In this document: one piece after another, positions 26,240 through 35,221 of the stretch
Numbering within the stretch: the stretch's first letter is position 1
Layout of the letters: every line of letters starts with the position of its first letter
Source of the DNA: UBA7430 sp002478765
GTDB taxonomy: Bacteria; Bacteroidota; Bacteroidia; Flavobacteriales; UBA7430
Length of the DNA: 64,000 nt
Reading direction: 5' to 3'
Assembly (NCBI GenBank): GCA_943789355.1
Contig: CALSTU010000004.1
Location: forward strand, 434,001 to 498,000
Notes under the pieces: generated by a model
What the model saw: only the letters and a program-made list of their open reading frames with translations
Database searches by the model: none
What the model was told of the DNA's origin: nothing
Program-made: the position numbers and the translations under genes

Positions 26240-27388
26240 TCAGATATCGTATTGTTCGATTATTTTTTCAATATAGAAGATGAGGTCCTTGGGTTGGTCC
26301 TCCAATTTTTTCTCTTCTTTGTGCCCCAATCTAACAGCGACTAGGTTTAATTTTGGGATGTTAATTACATATTGCCCGTTGATGCCACTCATGCAAAATA
26401 CCGGATACTTATATTCGGTGTTGTAAAGCCACCAAGAATAGCCATATTGTTCATTAAGGCTTGCTTTTAGAGATGTTGCTACATAGGTACTATCGACAAT
26501 TTGTTGTCCTTTCCATCGACCATCATTTAAGTAAAGATGACCAAATCGCGCAAAGTCTAGGGCATTTGAGTTGAAACAACAATAGGCTTTTTCAACGCCG
26601 TTTTCATGATCTAACATCCATAGTGCATCATCGCTAGCTTGTAACGGTTTCCAAAGCTTCTCAGAGGCATATTCGCTTAAACGGATACCTGTAGCACGCT
26701 CCAAGAGTATTCCTAAGACTTGGGTGTTCCCGCTTTGGTAGTTCCATTTAGCTCCTGGTTTACTGGTAAAATTAATTTGCAACAAGAGCTCTTCTAATTC
26801 TTCAGTGAGGTATGCCTCTGCAGTAATTGCCAAGGGGTTGATGTAACCCTCATTCCAATCCATGCCTGAACTCATAGTAAGTAAATCCTCAACGGTTACT
26901 TCTGAGTTGTACGGATATTTCTTGTTCTTATACTCGGGAATGAAATCAATAACTTTTTGATGGATACTGTCTATAGCCCCTTCTTCAATAGCAATTCCCA
27001 CAAGCATACTTACAATACTTTTCCCAGCAGAAAAAGAGTTCGTCTTCGATGTTCTTGATCCGACCCCCCAATATTCCTCGTAGCGAATGCTATCGTCTTG
27101 GATAACAGTATAAGCAATGGATTCATTTTTTTCAAGTCTCGCTCTGAATTCCTCGCTGATTTTTTTCTGATTGTAGTCAGCTCCCAAAGGCCACTGCTCG
27201 CCATTTTCGGATGCCACTGTGCGTGTTTCAAAAAAGCTAACATCTTCAATGCTTGCTGAGGCGTTTCCTTGCATGTATCCAATTTTTATAGCTTTATACA
27301 CGTATGTTTTCCCGCTTAACAGAATGTATACATTGAAGGAAATTAAAATCAATAGTATAGCTTTCAGAATGGGGGAGGCGTGTTTCAT
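26240..27388 (-). CDS. Membrane-anchored serine hydrolase (beta-lactamase/class C family)
   Basis: A 382-residue protein with an N-terminal membrane segment (~8-25, ILKAILLILISFNVYILL). The serine beta-lactamase/DD-peptidase fold shows SxxK in SAGKS (nucleophile Ser and general base Lys) and the YxN-like motif YQSGN. The later WWLYNTEYKYPVFCMSGINGQY holds the third element. These proteins are exported esterases or peptidases; the substrate cannot be deduced. A true beta-lactamase activity is not implied. Confidence 0.87.
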   Translation of the reverse strand: MKHASPILKAILLILISFNVYILLSGKTYVYKAIKIGYMQGNASASIEDVSFFETRTVASENGEQWPLGADYNQKKISEEFRARLEKNESIAYTVIQDDSIRYEEYWGVGSRTSKTNSFSAGKSIVSMLVGIAIEEGAIDSIHQKVIDFIPEYKNKKYPYNSEVTVEDLLTMSSGMDWNEGYINPLAITAEAYLTEELEELLLQINFTSKPGAKWNYQSGNTQVLGILLERATGIRLSEYASEKLWKPLQASDDALWMLDHENGVEKAYCCFNSNALDFARFGHLYLNDGRWKGQQIVDSTYVATSLKASLNEQYGYSWWLYNTEYKYPVFCMSGINGQYVINIPKLNLVAVRLGHKEEKKLEDQPKDLIFYIEKIIEQYDI

Positions 27389-27527
27389 GTTTTGATTCTT
27401 GATTTTGGCGATGATATTGTCATTTTTAAGAGACTTACTCGGTCATCTCTTGTTATGGAGCCTATACAATATAAGGAATATATTGACTAATTCAAACTTT
27501 AAAGACGCTCTGGTGCGATAGGTCTTT

Positions 27528-28232
27528 TTAGATCAACGTCATGTCAAAAAGGAGCTCCAAGTGCTTTTTCATCTTGGTTTGTACTTCTTGCATGTCTATT
27601 GTTTGACCCAGTTCTTTTTGGAGTGATGTTACTGCCTTGTCTGTGATCCCACAGGGAATGATGTTGCTAAAGAAATTAAGGTCAGAGTTGATGTTGAAGG
27701 CAAACCCGTGCATGGTTACCCACCTGCTTGAGCGAACACCGAGGGCACAAATTTTACGCGCTTTTGGATTGTCCCAGTCCAACCAAACTCCGGTTGAACC
27801 TTGTATCCTACCTCCCGTAATGTTGTACTCTGCAAGAGTGAGTATCACAGCTTCTTCCAGGTAACGCAAATATTTATGAATGTCGGTAAAGAAATTATCG
27901 AGGTCAAAAATAGGATAGCCTACCAGCTGGCCTGGTCCGTGATAGGTGATGTCACCCCCTCGATTAATTTTGTAGAACTTTGCCCCCTTTTCAGCCAGTT
28001 GGGCTTCGTTAACCAGTAAATTTGACTGAACACCGCTTTTCCCTAGGGTAAAAACGTGATGATGTTCACAAAAAATAAGCTTGCTCTGGATTTTTTCCAA
28101 AGCAAGCTTTTCTTTTTCTCGTTTTCTATTTTCTCGTTTTACATCAATAATACCTTGAAACAATTCTTCCTGATAATCCCAGGCTTCTTTGTAGTCTATT
28201 AGACCTAGATTGATGTATTTAACGTTTTGCAT
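27528..28232 (-). CDS. lipB: Octanoyltransferase LipB
   Basis: A 234-residue enzyme that transfers octanoate from acyl carrier protein to lipoyl domains, the first step of lipoate synthesis. Signatures: EHHHVFTLGKSG, NRGGDITYHGPGQLVGYPIF and the catalytic IIPCGITDKAVTSL (Cys and Lys). The N-terminus is slightly longer than in E. coli, with a Lys/Glu-rich insertion (KRENRKREKEKLALEK). lipA is not adjacent. Confidence 0.95.
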   Translation of the reverse strand: MQNVKYINLGLIDYKEAWDYQEELFQGIIDVKRENRKREKEKLALEKIQSKLIFCEHHHVFTLGKSGVQSNLLVNEAQLAEKGAKFYKINRGGDITYHGPGQLVGYPIFDLDNFFTDIHKYLRYLEEAVILTLAEYNITGGRIQGSTGVWLDWDNPKARKICALGVRSSRWVTMHGFAFNINSDLNFFSNIIPCGITDKAVTSLQKELGQTIDMQEVQTKMKKHLELLFDMTLI

Positions 28233-28307
28233 TCTAATTGCTGATTGCTCATCACAAAATCACCTCTAAAGTTAAGCGATTTGATGCAACAAGTATGAAC
28301 TCAATGC

Positions 28308-29291
28308 TTAGAACTTTGCGAGTTCTCCTTTGAGGTAGTTGATGACATCAATTTCTTCTACAACCACTCCGTTTCTTTTAGATAGGTTGAACGTTGCGTG
28401 ATCACCAACATTGATTAAGTAGAAAGTTTTTTCGTACATGGTCTCACCTTTTGACCAGTACTCCATAACTGATGAAGTATACTTTGATACGACTTCGTTA
28501 TTGATTTCTATACGCTTTTGGTTGCGTTTGTGATCACTTTCGTTACGGAAGAAAATCACTGCCAAATCTTCATTTTTAGTTCTCCAGCCCACCAACTCAT
28601 TGTGATTCATTTCTGGAATGATGTTGTGCCAGCTCACCATTTTTGAGTTTTCCGCCAATTGTTGCGTAAATCGAACAGCCATCCCTTGGTATCCATCACA
28701 TGCATATACAACAGGGACTTTACCGTACAGGTGATCCGTGATTTTTTCTGCATCTGCTTGAATTTCTTCTTGCAGGCTATCTACTAGTGCAGCAGAGTTC
28801 GTTAACTCAGCTTTAAAGCCATCACTAATCAAACCGTAGTGATTTAGAACATATAAAAGTTGTGTAATGGAATAACCCATCATGGCTCTAGGGGAATCGC
28901 CTGAAGGCAATTGAATGTAGTTGAGGTTATTTTCTTTGGCCAACTCAATTAATTGCCCACCAGAACTTACGCAAGCAATTTCAGCATTTTTTGCTTTTGC
29001 TTTGTGAAATGCTTCAATAGTTTCTTCTGTATTTCCAGAAAATGAAGAACAGATAACCAAGGTGTTTTCATTGATGTACCCCGGTAGGTCATACCCTTTG
29101 TTTGTTGCAACGGGAACCGAACATTCTTCAGCGGTAAGTTCAGATACGATTGTCCCACCAATTCCAGAACCTCCTAGACCTGTGATTAAAACACTTTCGA
29201 TTTTCTTAGTGTTCTCTTTCAGTGAGGTGTTGGCTCCAATTTCGAGAGCATGTCTTAGTTGGTCTCCAAAACCAGTAATCAAATCCTTCAT
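28308..29291 (-). CDS. Bifunctional phosphoglucose/phosphomannose isomerase-like protein
   Basis: A 327-residue double-SIS protein of the PGI/PMI family. The sugar-phosphate loops are visible: ITGLGGSGIGG and VICSSFSGNTEET in the first SIS domain, and HNIIPEMNHNELVGW in the second, with the catalytic Glu and His. It should interconvert glucose-6-P/fructose-6-P and mannose-6-P/fructose-6-P. It is divergent from lysS. Confidence 0.88.
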   Translation of the reverse strand: MKDLITGFGDQLRHALEIGANTSLKENTKKIESVLITGLGGSGIGGTIVSELTAEECSVPVATNKGYDLPGYINENTLVICSSFSGNTEETIEAFHKAKAKNAEIACVSSGGQLIELAKENNLNYIQLPSGDSPRAMMGYSITQLLYVLNHYGLISDGFKAELTNSAALVDSLQEEIQADAEKITDHLYGKVPVVYACDGYQGMAVRFTQQLAENSKMVSWHNIIPEMNHNELVGWRTKNEDLAVIFFRNESDHKRNQKRIEINNEVVSKYTSSVMEYWSKGETMYEKTFYLINVGDHATFNLSKRNGVVVEEIDVINYLKGELAKF

Positions 29292-29361
29292 GATATTTTG
29301 ACGCTTTAGTTAATCTGTTTTTACAGGCTGCAAAGTAACGATTTATCTTTCAAAAGTTTGG

Positions 29362-29369
29362 TATATTTG
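29362..29369 (+). promoter_or_regulatory. -7 box of lysS
   Basis: TATATTTG matches TAnnTTTG, 15 nt upstream of the lysS ATG at 29385. Confidence 0.6.
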
Positions 29370-29384
29370 TCCAAATTTTAAGAC

Positions 29385-31097
29385 ATGAGTATGCAGTTAT
29401 CAGAACAGGAATCGGTCCGTAGAGAGTCGCTTAAAAAGCTAAGAGATTTGGGTATCGAACCTTACCCAGCAGCAGCCTTCGACGTTAGTGCTTACACCAA
29501 AGATTGTAAGGAAAGCTTCGTGGAGGGCAAAAAGGTCTGTTTGGCAGGTCGCCTGATGAGTCGCCGAATTATGGGTAAAGCATCTTTTGCTGAGTTGCAA
29601 GATGCGGAGGGTCGTTTGCAATTGTATTTCAATCGTGATGAAATATGCACAAGTGAGGATAAGACGCTTTACAATGAAGTGTTCAAGAAATTACTTGATA
29701 TGGGAGATTTCATTGGCGTAGAAGGAGAGTTGTTTAAAACTCAGGTAGGAGAAATATCTCTGATGGTAAAGACGTTCACACTTTTGTCGAAGTCTTTGAA
29801 GCCACTCCCAATTGTCAAAACAGATGACGACGGTAAAGTATATGACGCCTTTACGGATCCTGAACTCCGATACCGGCAACGTTATGTTGATTTGGTCGTT
29901 AATGAAGGAGTCAAAGAGACATTCATCAAACGCACCAAGATTATCAATAGCATGCGCGCGTTCTTTAATGAAAAAGACTATTTGGAGGTCGAAACTCCGA
30001 TTCTTCAGCCGATACCGGGTGGCGCATCTGCGCGACCATTTATATCTCACCATAATGCTCTTGACATTCCTCTTTATTTGAGAATTGCCAACGAATTGTA
30101 TTTAAAAAGATTGATTGTTGGAGGTTTCGATGGCGTGTATGAATTTGCGAAAGATTTCCGAAATGAAGGGATGGATCGCACGCACAATCCCGAATTCACT
30201 GTCATGGAAATCTACGTAGCTTACAAGGATTACCACTGGATGATGGATTTTACCGAGCAAATGATTCAGCGGGTTGCAATGGATGTAAATGGAGAAACAG
30301 ATGTGGTGGTTGGCGATAGAAAGATCAGCTTTAAGACTCCTTTTGCTCGAGTAACAATGACGGACGCAATAAAGGAGCATACCGGAATTGATATTTCGGG
30401 TATGGATGAAATTCAGTTGAGAGAGGCTTGTAAAAGTTTAGCTATAGCGGTAGAAGATTCCATGGGTAAAGGAAAACTTATAGATGAAATCTTTGGAGAG
30501 AAGTGTGAACCGCATTACATTCAACCAACCTTCATTACGGATTATCCTAAAGAAATGTCTCCCTTGTGTAAGGTCCACAGAGATAATCCTGAATTAACAG
30601 AGCGTTTTGAGCTTATGGTAAATGGTAAGGAAATTGCCAATGCCTATTCTGAGTTGAACGATCCGATCGATCAACGTGAGCGCTTTGAAGAGCAATTGGC
30701 CTTGTCGGCCAAAGGAGATGATGAAGCCATGTTCATTGATCAAGATTTTTTGAGAGCTTTGGAATACGGTATGCCGCCTACCTCAGGTATGGGGATTGGA
30801 ATTGATCGACTGACGATGTTGTTAACCAATCAGTTATCCATTCAAGAGGTGTTATTTTTCCCTCAGATGAGGCCTGAGAAATTTGACAACAAACCGACTG
30901 TTGAATTGAAAGAACATGAGAAAGTTATTTTTGACATTCTCAGTGAACGGAAATCTATGGATTTGAATGAGCTCAAAGAGCTTACTCAGTTGAGTAATAA
31001 AAAGTGGGATAAAGGAATGAAGACCTTAGGAAAACTAGGTCTTACCAAAGCAACCAAAACCGAAGATGGTATCGTCATCGATTTCGTTGAGAATTAA
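29385..31097 (+). CDS. lysS: Lysine-tRNA ligase, class II
   Basis: A 570-residue class II lysyl-tRNA synthetase. The N-terminal OB anticodon-binding domain (~55-160) is followed by the catalytic core with motif 2 FRNEGMDRTHNPEFT and motif 3 GMGIGIDRLTMLL. A C-terminal extension of about 65 residues (from ~505, HEKVIFDILSERKSMDLNEL) looks like a small winged-helix domain; it makes the protein longer than the ~500-residue E. coli enzyme. Start MSMQLSEQESVRR; the Met at codon 3 is an alternative. Confidence 0.96.
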   Translation: MSMQLSEQESVRRESLKKLRDLGIEPYPAAAFDVSAYTKDCKESFVEGKKVCLAGRLMSRRIMGKASFAELQDAEGRLQLYFNRDEICTSEDKTLYNEVFKKLLDMGDFIGVEGELFKTQVGEISLMVKTFTLLSKSLKPLPIVKTDDDGKVYDAFTDPELRYRQRYVDLVVNEGVKETFIKRTKIINSMRAFFNEKDYLEVETPILQPIPGGASARPFISHHNALDIPLYLRIANELYLKRLIVGGFDGVYEFAKDFRNEGMDRTHNPEFTVMEIYVAYKDYHWMMDFTEQMIQRVAMDVNGETDVVVGDRKISFKTPFARVTMTDAIKEHTGIDISGMDEIQLREACKSLAIAVEDSMGKGKLIDEIFGEKCEPHYIQPTFITDYPKEMSPLCKVHRDNPELTERFELMVNGKEIANAYSELNDPIDQRERFEEQLALSAKGDDEAMFIDQDFLRALEYGMPPTSGMGIGIDRLTMLLTNQLSIQEVLFFPQMRPEKFDNKPTVELKEHEKVIFDILSERKSMDLNELKELTQLSNKKWDKGMKTLGKLGLTKATKTEDGIVIDFVEN

Positions 31098-31112
31098 GAA
31101 AAACTTAAAAAG

Positions 31113-31143
31113 AAAAAAGCCACTTCATCAAGTGGCTTTTTTC
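31113..31143. terminator. Bidirectional terminator between lysS and the aromatic operon
   Basis: AAAAAAGCCACTT / AAGTGGCTTTTTT with a CATC loop; serves lysS (+) and the end of the minus-strand aromatic operon. Confidence 0.9.
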
Positions 31144-31153
31144 TTTTTTTGAA

Positions 31154-32230
31154 TTATTTGGTTTCGTGTTGAATCTTAATTGATTCCACATGAATGGCTT
31201 TGAATATTTCAGAAATAAACTCCTTGTTTAGGCCTTTTTTATTTGCTTCATCAACCATTGATGTTAAAATTTCTTCCCATCTTGAACTTTGAAGAATGGC
31301 AACATTTTCTTCACGTTTTAAGTCTCCAATGAGTTCCGAGATGTCCATCCGATTTTTTAACAATCCAATTAGGTTGTTGTCAAGAAGATCTAAATCACCT
31401 CTGTAGATCTCCAATTTTTTTTGGAATGTCTCTTTAGGGCTGTTCTCTTTTCGGATTACTAGTTCTTCTGTAATCTCATTCAACCTTGTCGGTGTAATTT
31501 GTTGTTTGGCATCACTCCAAGCATTGTCTGGGTCTATGTGTGTTTCAATCATGAAACCGTCATAGTTCAAGTCTAATGCCGTTTGAGTTACATCCAATAT
31601 CGTGTCTCTTCTACCGCATATATGAGAAGGGTCTAAGATAAGAGGAAGGTCTGGGAACTCCTTTTTCAATTCAATCGCAATTTGCCATTTTGGTTTGTTG
31701 CGGTAGTTTTGGGATTTGTAGGATGAGAATCCTCTGTGTATAACACCCAGTTGAGAAATACCTGCTGCTTTGATACGCTCAACACCTCCAAGCCATAATG
31801 CTAGATCAGGATTTACGGGGTTTTTCACCAAGACAGGCTTATCAACTCCTTTTAGTGCATCTGCTATTTCTTGTACGGCAAATGGGTTTACTGTGGTTCT
31901 GGCTCCGATCCATAAAATATCTACATCGTATTTTAATGCTTTCTCAACATGATCTGCATTCCCAACTTCAGTAGTAACCTTGAATCCGGTTTCTTCGCGA
32001 ACTTTTTGCAACCACGGCAATCCTTTTTCACCGACACCTTCAAATCCACCTGGACGCGTTCGTGGTTTCCAAATACCCGCTCTAAAAATATTCGTATCTG
32101 TCTTTTTTAATTCGTGTGCAGTTTTTAAAACTTGCTCCTCTGACTCTGCACTACAAGGGCCTGCGATAACAACTGGGTGTGATAAGCCCAAACTGTCTAG
32201 CCATTTTCTGTTGTTTTTCGTTATTTCCAT
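31154..32230 (-). CDS. Bifunctional DAHP synthase / chorismate mutase type II
   Basis: A 358-residue fusion. Residues ~1-260 are a DAHP synthase of the KDPS-like class (VVIAGPCSAES, IFRAGIWKPRTRPGGFEG, DILWIGARTTVNPF, LILDPSHICGRRD); it condenses PEP and erythrose-4-P. Residues ~265-358 form an AroQ-type chorismate mutase (LDLLDNNLIGLLKNRMDISELI) that makes prephenate. It is the last gene of the four-gene operon, so the entry enzyme of the shikimate pathway is coexpressed with the Phe and Tyr branch enzymes, likely controlled by the leader upstream of pheA. Confidence 0.95.
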   Translation of the reverse strand: MEITKNNRKWLDSLGLSHPVVIAGPCSAESEEQVLKTAHELKKTDTNIFRAGIWKPRTRPGGFEGVGEKGLPWLQKVREETGFKVTTEVGNADHVEKALKYDVDILWIGARTTVNPFAVQEIADALKGVDKPVLVKNPVNPDLALWLGGVERIKAAGISQLGVIHRGFSSYKSQNYRNKPKWQIAIELKKEFPDLPLILDPSHICGRRDTILDVTQTALDLNYDGFMIETHIDPDNAWSDAKQQITPTRLNEITEELVIRKENSPKETFQKKLEIYRGDLDLLDNNLIGLLKNRMDISELIGDLKREENVAILQSSRWEEILTSMVDEANKKGLNKEFISEIFKAIHVESIKIQHETK

Positions 32231-32248
32231 CTTCTGTTGTTTTAATTT

Positions 32249-33109
32249 TTACTTATCGTTTGATTTTATCCCATCTAAAATGGTCTTGATGTAATTGGTG
32301 TTGTTCATTGTTTTGTTCAACATATCGTCATCGTTAGATTCGATAAACTTCTTGAATTCCGCCAGATTTTTAATGTATTCTTCCAGAGCGTTAACAATAT
32401 TTTCTTTGTTCTCGATAAAAATAGGAGTCCATGTGTTTGCTGAACTTTTTGCCAATCGAACCGTCGAGGCAAATCCGGTGCTTGCCATGTCAAAGATAGC
32501 TTGTTCATTTTTCTCAATTCCCAATACTGTTTTACCAAGCATGAATGAACTTACGTGGGATAAATGAGATACATAAGCCACGTGGCGATCATGGTCGATC
32601 GGATTCATCATTTTTATTCGCATGTTCAATTGCTTGAACAAGCTAATGGCAAGATCTAAAGTTTCCCAATTCGTTTTTTCTGACTCGCATATGATGGCAA
32701 CTTTTTCATCAAAGAGGTTTGAAATAGCTGCCTCAGGGCCTGAAAATTCAGTTCCAGCAAGCGGGTGGGCTGCCACGAAGTTTGTTCGTTTTGGGTGTGT
32801 CTTAATAAATTCGCAGATGTTATTTTTTACAGAACCTACGTCAAATACCAGTGTTTGTTCTCCAATGACATCCAAAACCTGTGCAGTTACTTCTGCTATT
32901 TTATCAACCGGAACAGCAACAATGACCACGGAAACATTCGCCAATTCTGAAAAATCAGCTTCTCTGTCGATGATTCCTAACTCCAGTGCTTTTTTGATAT
33001 GATTTGGGTTTTTGTCTAAACCCAATACTTCGTATTTCAATCGCTTTTTCAAATCCAAAGCCATTGAACCCCCTATCAAACCTAAACCGATGACTGCCAG
33101 CTTTTCCAT
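32249..33109 (-). CDS. tyrA: Prephenate dehydrogenase
   Basis: A 286-residue TyrA that converts prephenate to 4-hydroxyphenylpyruvate with NAD(P). The Rossmann motif GLGLIGGS is at 7-14, followed by VVIVAVPVDKI and FDVGSVKNNI; the catalytic region AAHPLAGTEFSGPEAA and later HVAYVSHLSHV are present. It begins 2 nt after the aminotransferase stop and is followed by the DAHP synthase gene. Confidence 0.94.
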   Translation of the reverse strand: MEKLAVIGLGLIGGSMALDLKKRLKYEVLGLDKNPNHIKKALELGIIDREADFSELANVSVVIVAVPVDKIAEVTAQVLDVIGEQTLVFDVGSVKNNICEFIKTHPKRTNFVAAHPLAGTEFSGPEAAISNLFDEKVAIICESEKTNWETLDLAISLFKQLNMRIKMMNPIDHDRHVAYVSHLSHVSSFMLGKTVLGIEKNEQAIFDMASTGFASTVRLAKSSANTWTPIFIENKENIVNALEEYIKNLAEFKKFIESNDDDMLNKTMNNTNYIKTILDGIKSNDK

Positions 33110-33111
33110 TG

Positions 33112-34269
33112 CTAATTTTTTAGGGTTGACAAACGATTTAACACCTCTTTAAGTAGTGTATCTGAGGTGCATAGAGACGCTCTAATGTACCCTTCTCCTT
33201 GGCTGCCAAAAATAGCTCCAGGAGTGATGAAGATTTCTTTATCGTTCAATAATTTATTGATAAACTCTTTTGAATTTTGCCCCTCCGGCAGTTTTGCCCA
33301 TACAAACAATCCTCCATTTTCTTTTTTGTACGTACAATTCAGTAAATCAAAAATTTGCCAAACCATTTCTCTTCGTTTGATGTATATGGCATTAAGCCCA
33401 TCAAACCAGCTGTCAGGGCTTTGAAGCGCTGCAATGGCTCCTTTTTGGATGCCTAAAAACATTCCAGAGTCCATGTTGCTTTTAACTTGCAGTATGGTTT
33501 TGATGATGGAAGATTCTCCTACAACCATCCCTACGCGCCATCCAGCCATGTTGAATGTTTTACTCAATGAGTTGAGTTCTATAGCGACATCTTCAGCTCC
33601 GTCAATATCTAAAATACTTTGCGGTTCATCATTCAGGATGAAACTGTATGGGTTGTCGTTAACAATCAAAAGTTCGTGCTTCTTTGCAAATGCAATTGCT
33701 TTTTCTAAATCTTTTTTTGATGCTGAAGTACCTGTGGGCATGTGAGGGTAATTCAACCACATGATTTTTACATGACTTAAGTTTTGCTTTTCGAGTTCCT
33801 CATAGTTGGGTTGCCAGTTGTTGGATTCATCCAAATTGTAATGAATGATATCAGCTTCCATTAAATTGGCAACTGAGGCATAGCTAGGATATCCGGGATT
33901 CGGGATTAACACGCCATCACCTTTGTTTAAGTAGGCCATAGAAATGTGCATGATTCCTTCCTTGGATCCCATCAGAGGTAAAATTTCTCCGTTTGGATCG
34001 AGTTCCACTCGGTAATGTTTTTTGTAAAACTCAGCGATAGCTATTCTAAGTTCAGGGATTCCTTGATAGCTTTGGTACTGATGAGTTCCGTCTTCAGACA
34101 TGACCGTTGTTAAAGCATCTATAACTTCTTTTGGAGGAGCTATATCCGGATTACCAATTGCCATATTAATGATAGACTTGCCTTCTGCACGTAATTGCGC
34201 CACTTCTCTTAATTTCTTAGAGAAATAGTATTCTGTAACAGATTGTAATCTTTCGGCCTTTTTTATCAT
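33112..34269 (-). CDS. PLP-dependent class I aminotransferase (aromatic pathway)
   Basis: A 385-residue class I/II aminotransferase. NPGYPSYASV, VNDNPYSFI and the PLP lysine in ELNSLSKTFNMAGWRVG are visible, as is the late Arg in YIRASLC. In this operon it probably transaminates phenylpyruvate and 4-hydroxyphenylpyruvate (or prephenate) to the amino acids; sequence alone does not fix the substrate. Its ATG shares one base with the stop of pheA (TAATG), suggesting translational coupling. Confidence 0.9.
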   Translation of the reverse strand: MIKKAERLQSVTEYYFSKKLREVAQLRAEGKSIINMAIGNPDIAPPKEVIDALTTVMSEDGTHQYQSYQGIPELRIAIAEFYKKHYRVELDPNGEILPLMGSKEGIMHISMAYLNKGDGVLIPNPGYPSYASVANLMEADIIHYNLDESNNWQPNYEELEKQNLSHVKIMWLNYPHMPTGTSASKKDLEKAIAFAKKHELLIVNDNPYSFILNDEPQSILDIDGAEDVAIELNSLSKTFNMAGWRVGMVVGESSIIKTILQVKSNMDSGMFLGIQKGAIAALQSPDSWFDGLNAIYIKRREMVWQIFDLLNCTYKKENGGLFVWAKLPEGQNSKEFINKLLNDKEIFITPGAIFGSQGEGYIRASLCTSDTLLKEVLNRLSTLKN

Positions 34270-35087
34270 TATCGCTTACTTTTGGTGTATTCACCTAAAA
34301 TTTTCATTGAGACAACTTTACCTTTTACTTCCTTCATTGCTTTTACGTATCCATTGTAATTACTGAAAGTAAAGTCAACAAAAAAGGCATATTTCCATGG
34401 TGTATCTATAATCGGCATGGATTGTATTTTAGTTAAGTTTAAACCGTACTTGGCTAAAATGCCTAATATTTCAGCTAGACTTCCCGCATCATTATTGGCT
34501 GCAAATTTAATGGAAGCTTTGTTAGCAACAATGCTCTTGTCAGGAATGTCGTTTTTTAAAATAAAAAAACGCGTTGCATTGTCGTTGATTGTCTGAATTT
34601 CGGTGGCTAAAATCTCTAAGTTGTATGTTTTGGCTGCCAAATCACTTGCAATGGCACCTATCCCTTTTAGGTTTTTAGCTTCAATGCGTTTTGCAACTTC
34701 TGCCGTATCTTTATCTTCAATCAATTTAATGTGCGGGTATTTTTTGAAGAATTTTCGACATTGCAGCAAGGCCATCGGATGGGAGTACACCTCATTGATG
34801 TCCTCTATAGTTTGTCCTGTTATCCCCATTAGGTTGTGGTGAATGGGTAGGTGGTGCTCGCCGCAAATATTCAATTGGTACTCATCAATGAGTGCATAAT
34901 TTGGTAAAATTGCCCCGGCTATTGAGTTTTCAATAGCCATGATGAGCACATCCGCCTTATTATTAATAAGTAGATCGGGCATTTCGCTGAATAATAAACA
35001 TTCGACCAAATCGATACTTTCACCAAAATATTGCTCGGCGACGATGTGGTGAAATGACCCTTTAACTCCTTGAATAGCTACTTTCAT
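34269..35087 (-). CDS. pheA: Prephenate dehydratase
   Basis: A 272-residue enzyme that converts prephenate to phenylpyruvate. The catalytic domain (~1-180) has IENSIAGAILPNYALID and the TRFFIL motif (Thr-Arg-Phe) essential in this family. A C-terminal ACT domain (~195-272, NDAGSLAEILGILAKYGLNLTKIQSMP) is the expected phenylalanine sensor for feedback control. No chorismate mutase is fused here; that activity sits in the last gene of the operon. It is the first structural gene, 15 nt after a terminator preceded by a Phe/Tyr-rich leader ORF. Confidence 0.96.
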   Translation of the reverse strand: MKVAIQGVKGSFHHIVAEQYFGESIDLVECLLFSEMPDLLINNKADVLIMAIENSIAGAILPNYALIDEYQLNICGEHHLPIHHNLMGITGQTIEDINEVYSHPMALLQCRKFFKKYPHIKLIEDKDTAEVAKRIEAKNLKGIGAIASDLAAKTYNLEILATEIQTINDNATRFFILKNDIPDKSIVANKASIKFAANNDAGSLAEILGILAKYGLNLTKIQSMPIIDTPWKYAFFVDFTFSNYNGYVKAMKEVKGKVVSMKILGEYTKSKR

Positions 35088-35102
35088 TCGATTTTTTAAA
35101 CT

Positions 35103-35131
35103 AAAAAAAGCCTCGTTTTCATCGAGGCTTT
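35103..35131 (-). terminator. Attenuator terminator in the pheA leader (arms 3 and 4)
   Basis: On the minus strand AAAGCCTCG (35131-35123) pairs with CGAGGCTTT (35115-35107) over 9 bp around the loop ATGAAAA, followed by a T run to 35103. It lies between the operon promoter and the pheA ATG at 35087, so read-through is needed for expression. Confidence 0.88.
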
Positions 35132-35167
35132 CATGTTTTATTTTTGTAGTAAATACAAGTAAAGCCT

Positions 35168-35221
35168 CTATCTGTCGTAGATAAAATAAAAGCTGTTAAA
35201 TGTATTTTCTAATCGGTTCAT
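35168..35221 (-). CDS. Leader peptide of the pheA operon
   Basis: A 17-codon ORF, MNRLENTFNSFYFIYDR, ending TAG. Codons 8-15 are F-N-S-F-Y-F-I-Y: three Phe and two Tyr in eight, matching the end products of the four genes downstream. The stop codon overlaps the first base of antiterminator segment GAGGCTTT, so a ribosome at the stop would cover segment 2 and favour termination, while one stalled on Phe or Tyr codons would leave it free to pair with segment 3. Two further short ORFs lie upstream in the leader (35240-35278 and one starting at 35274), with weaker composition. Confidence 0.8.
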   Translation of the reverse strand: MNRLENTFNSFYFIYDR

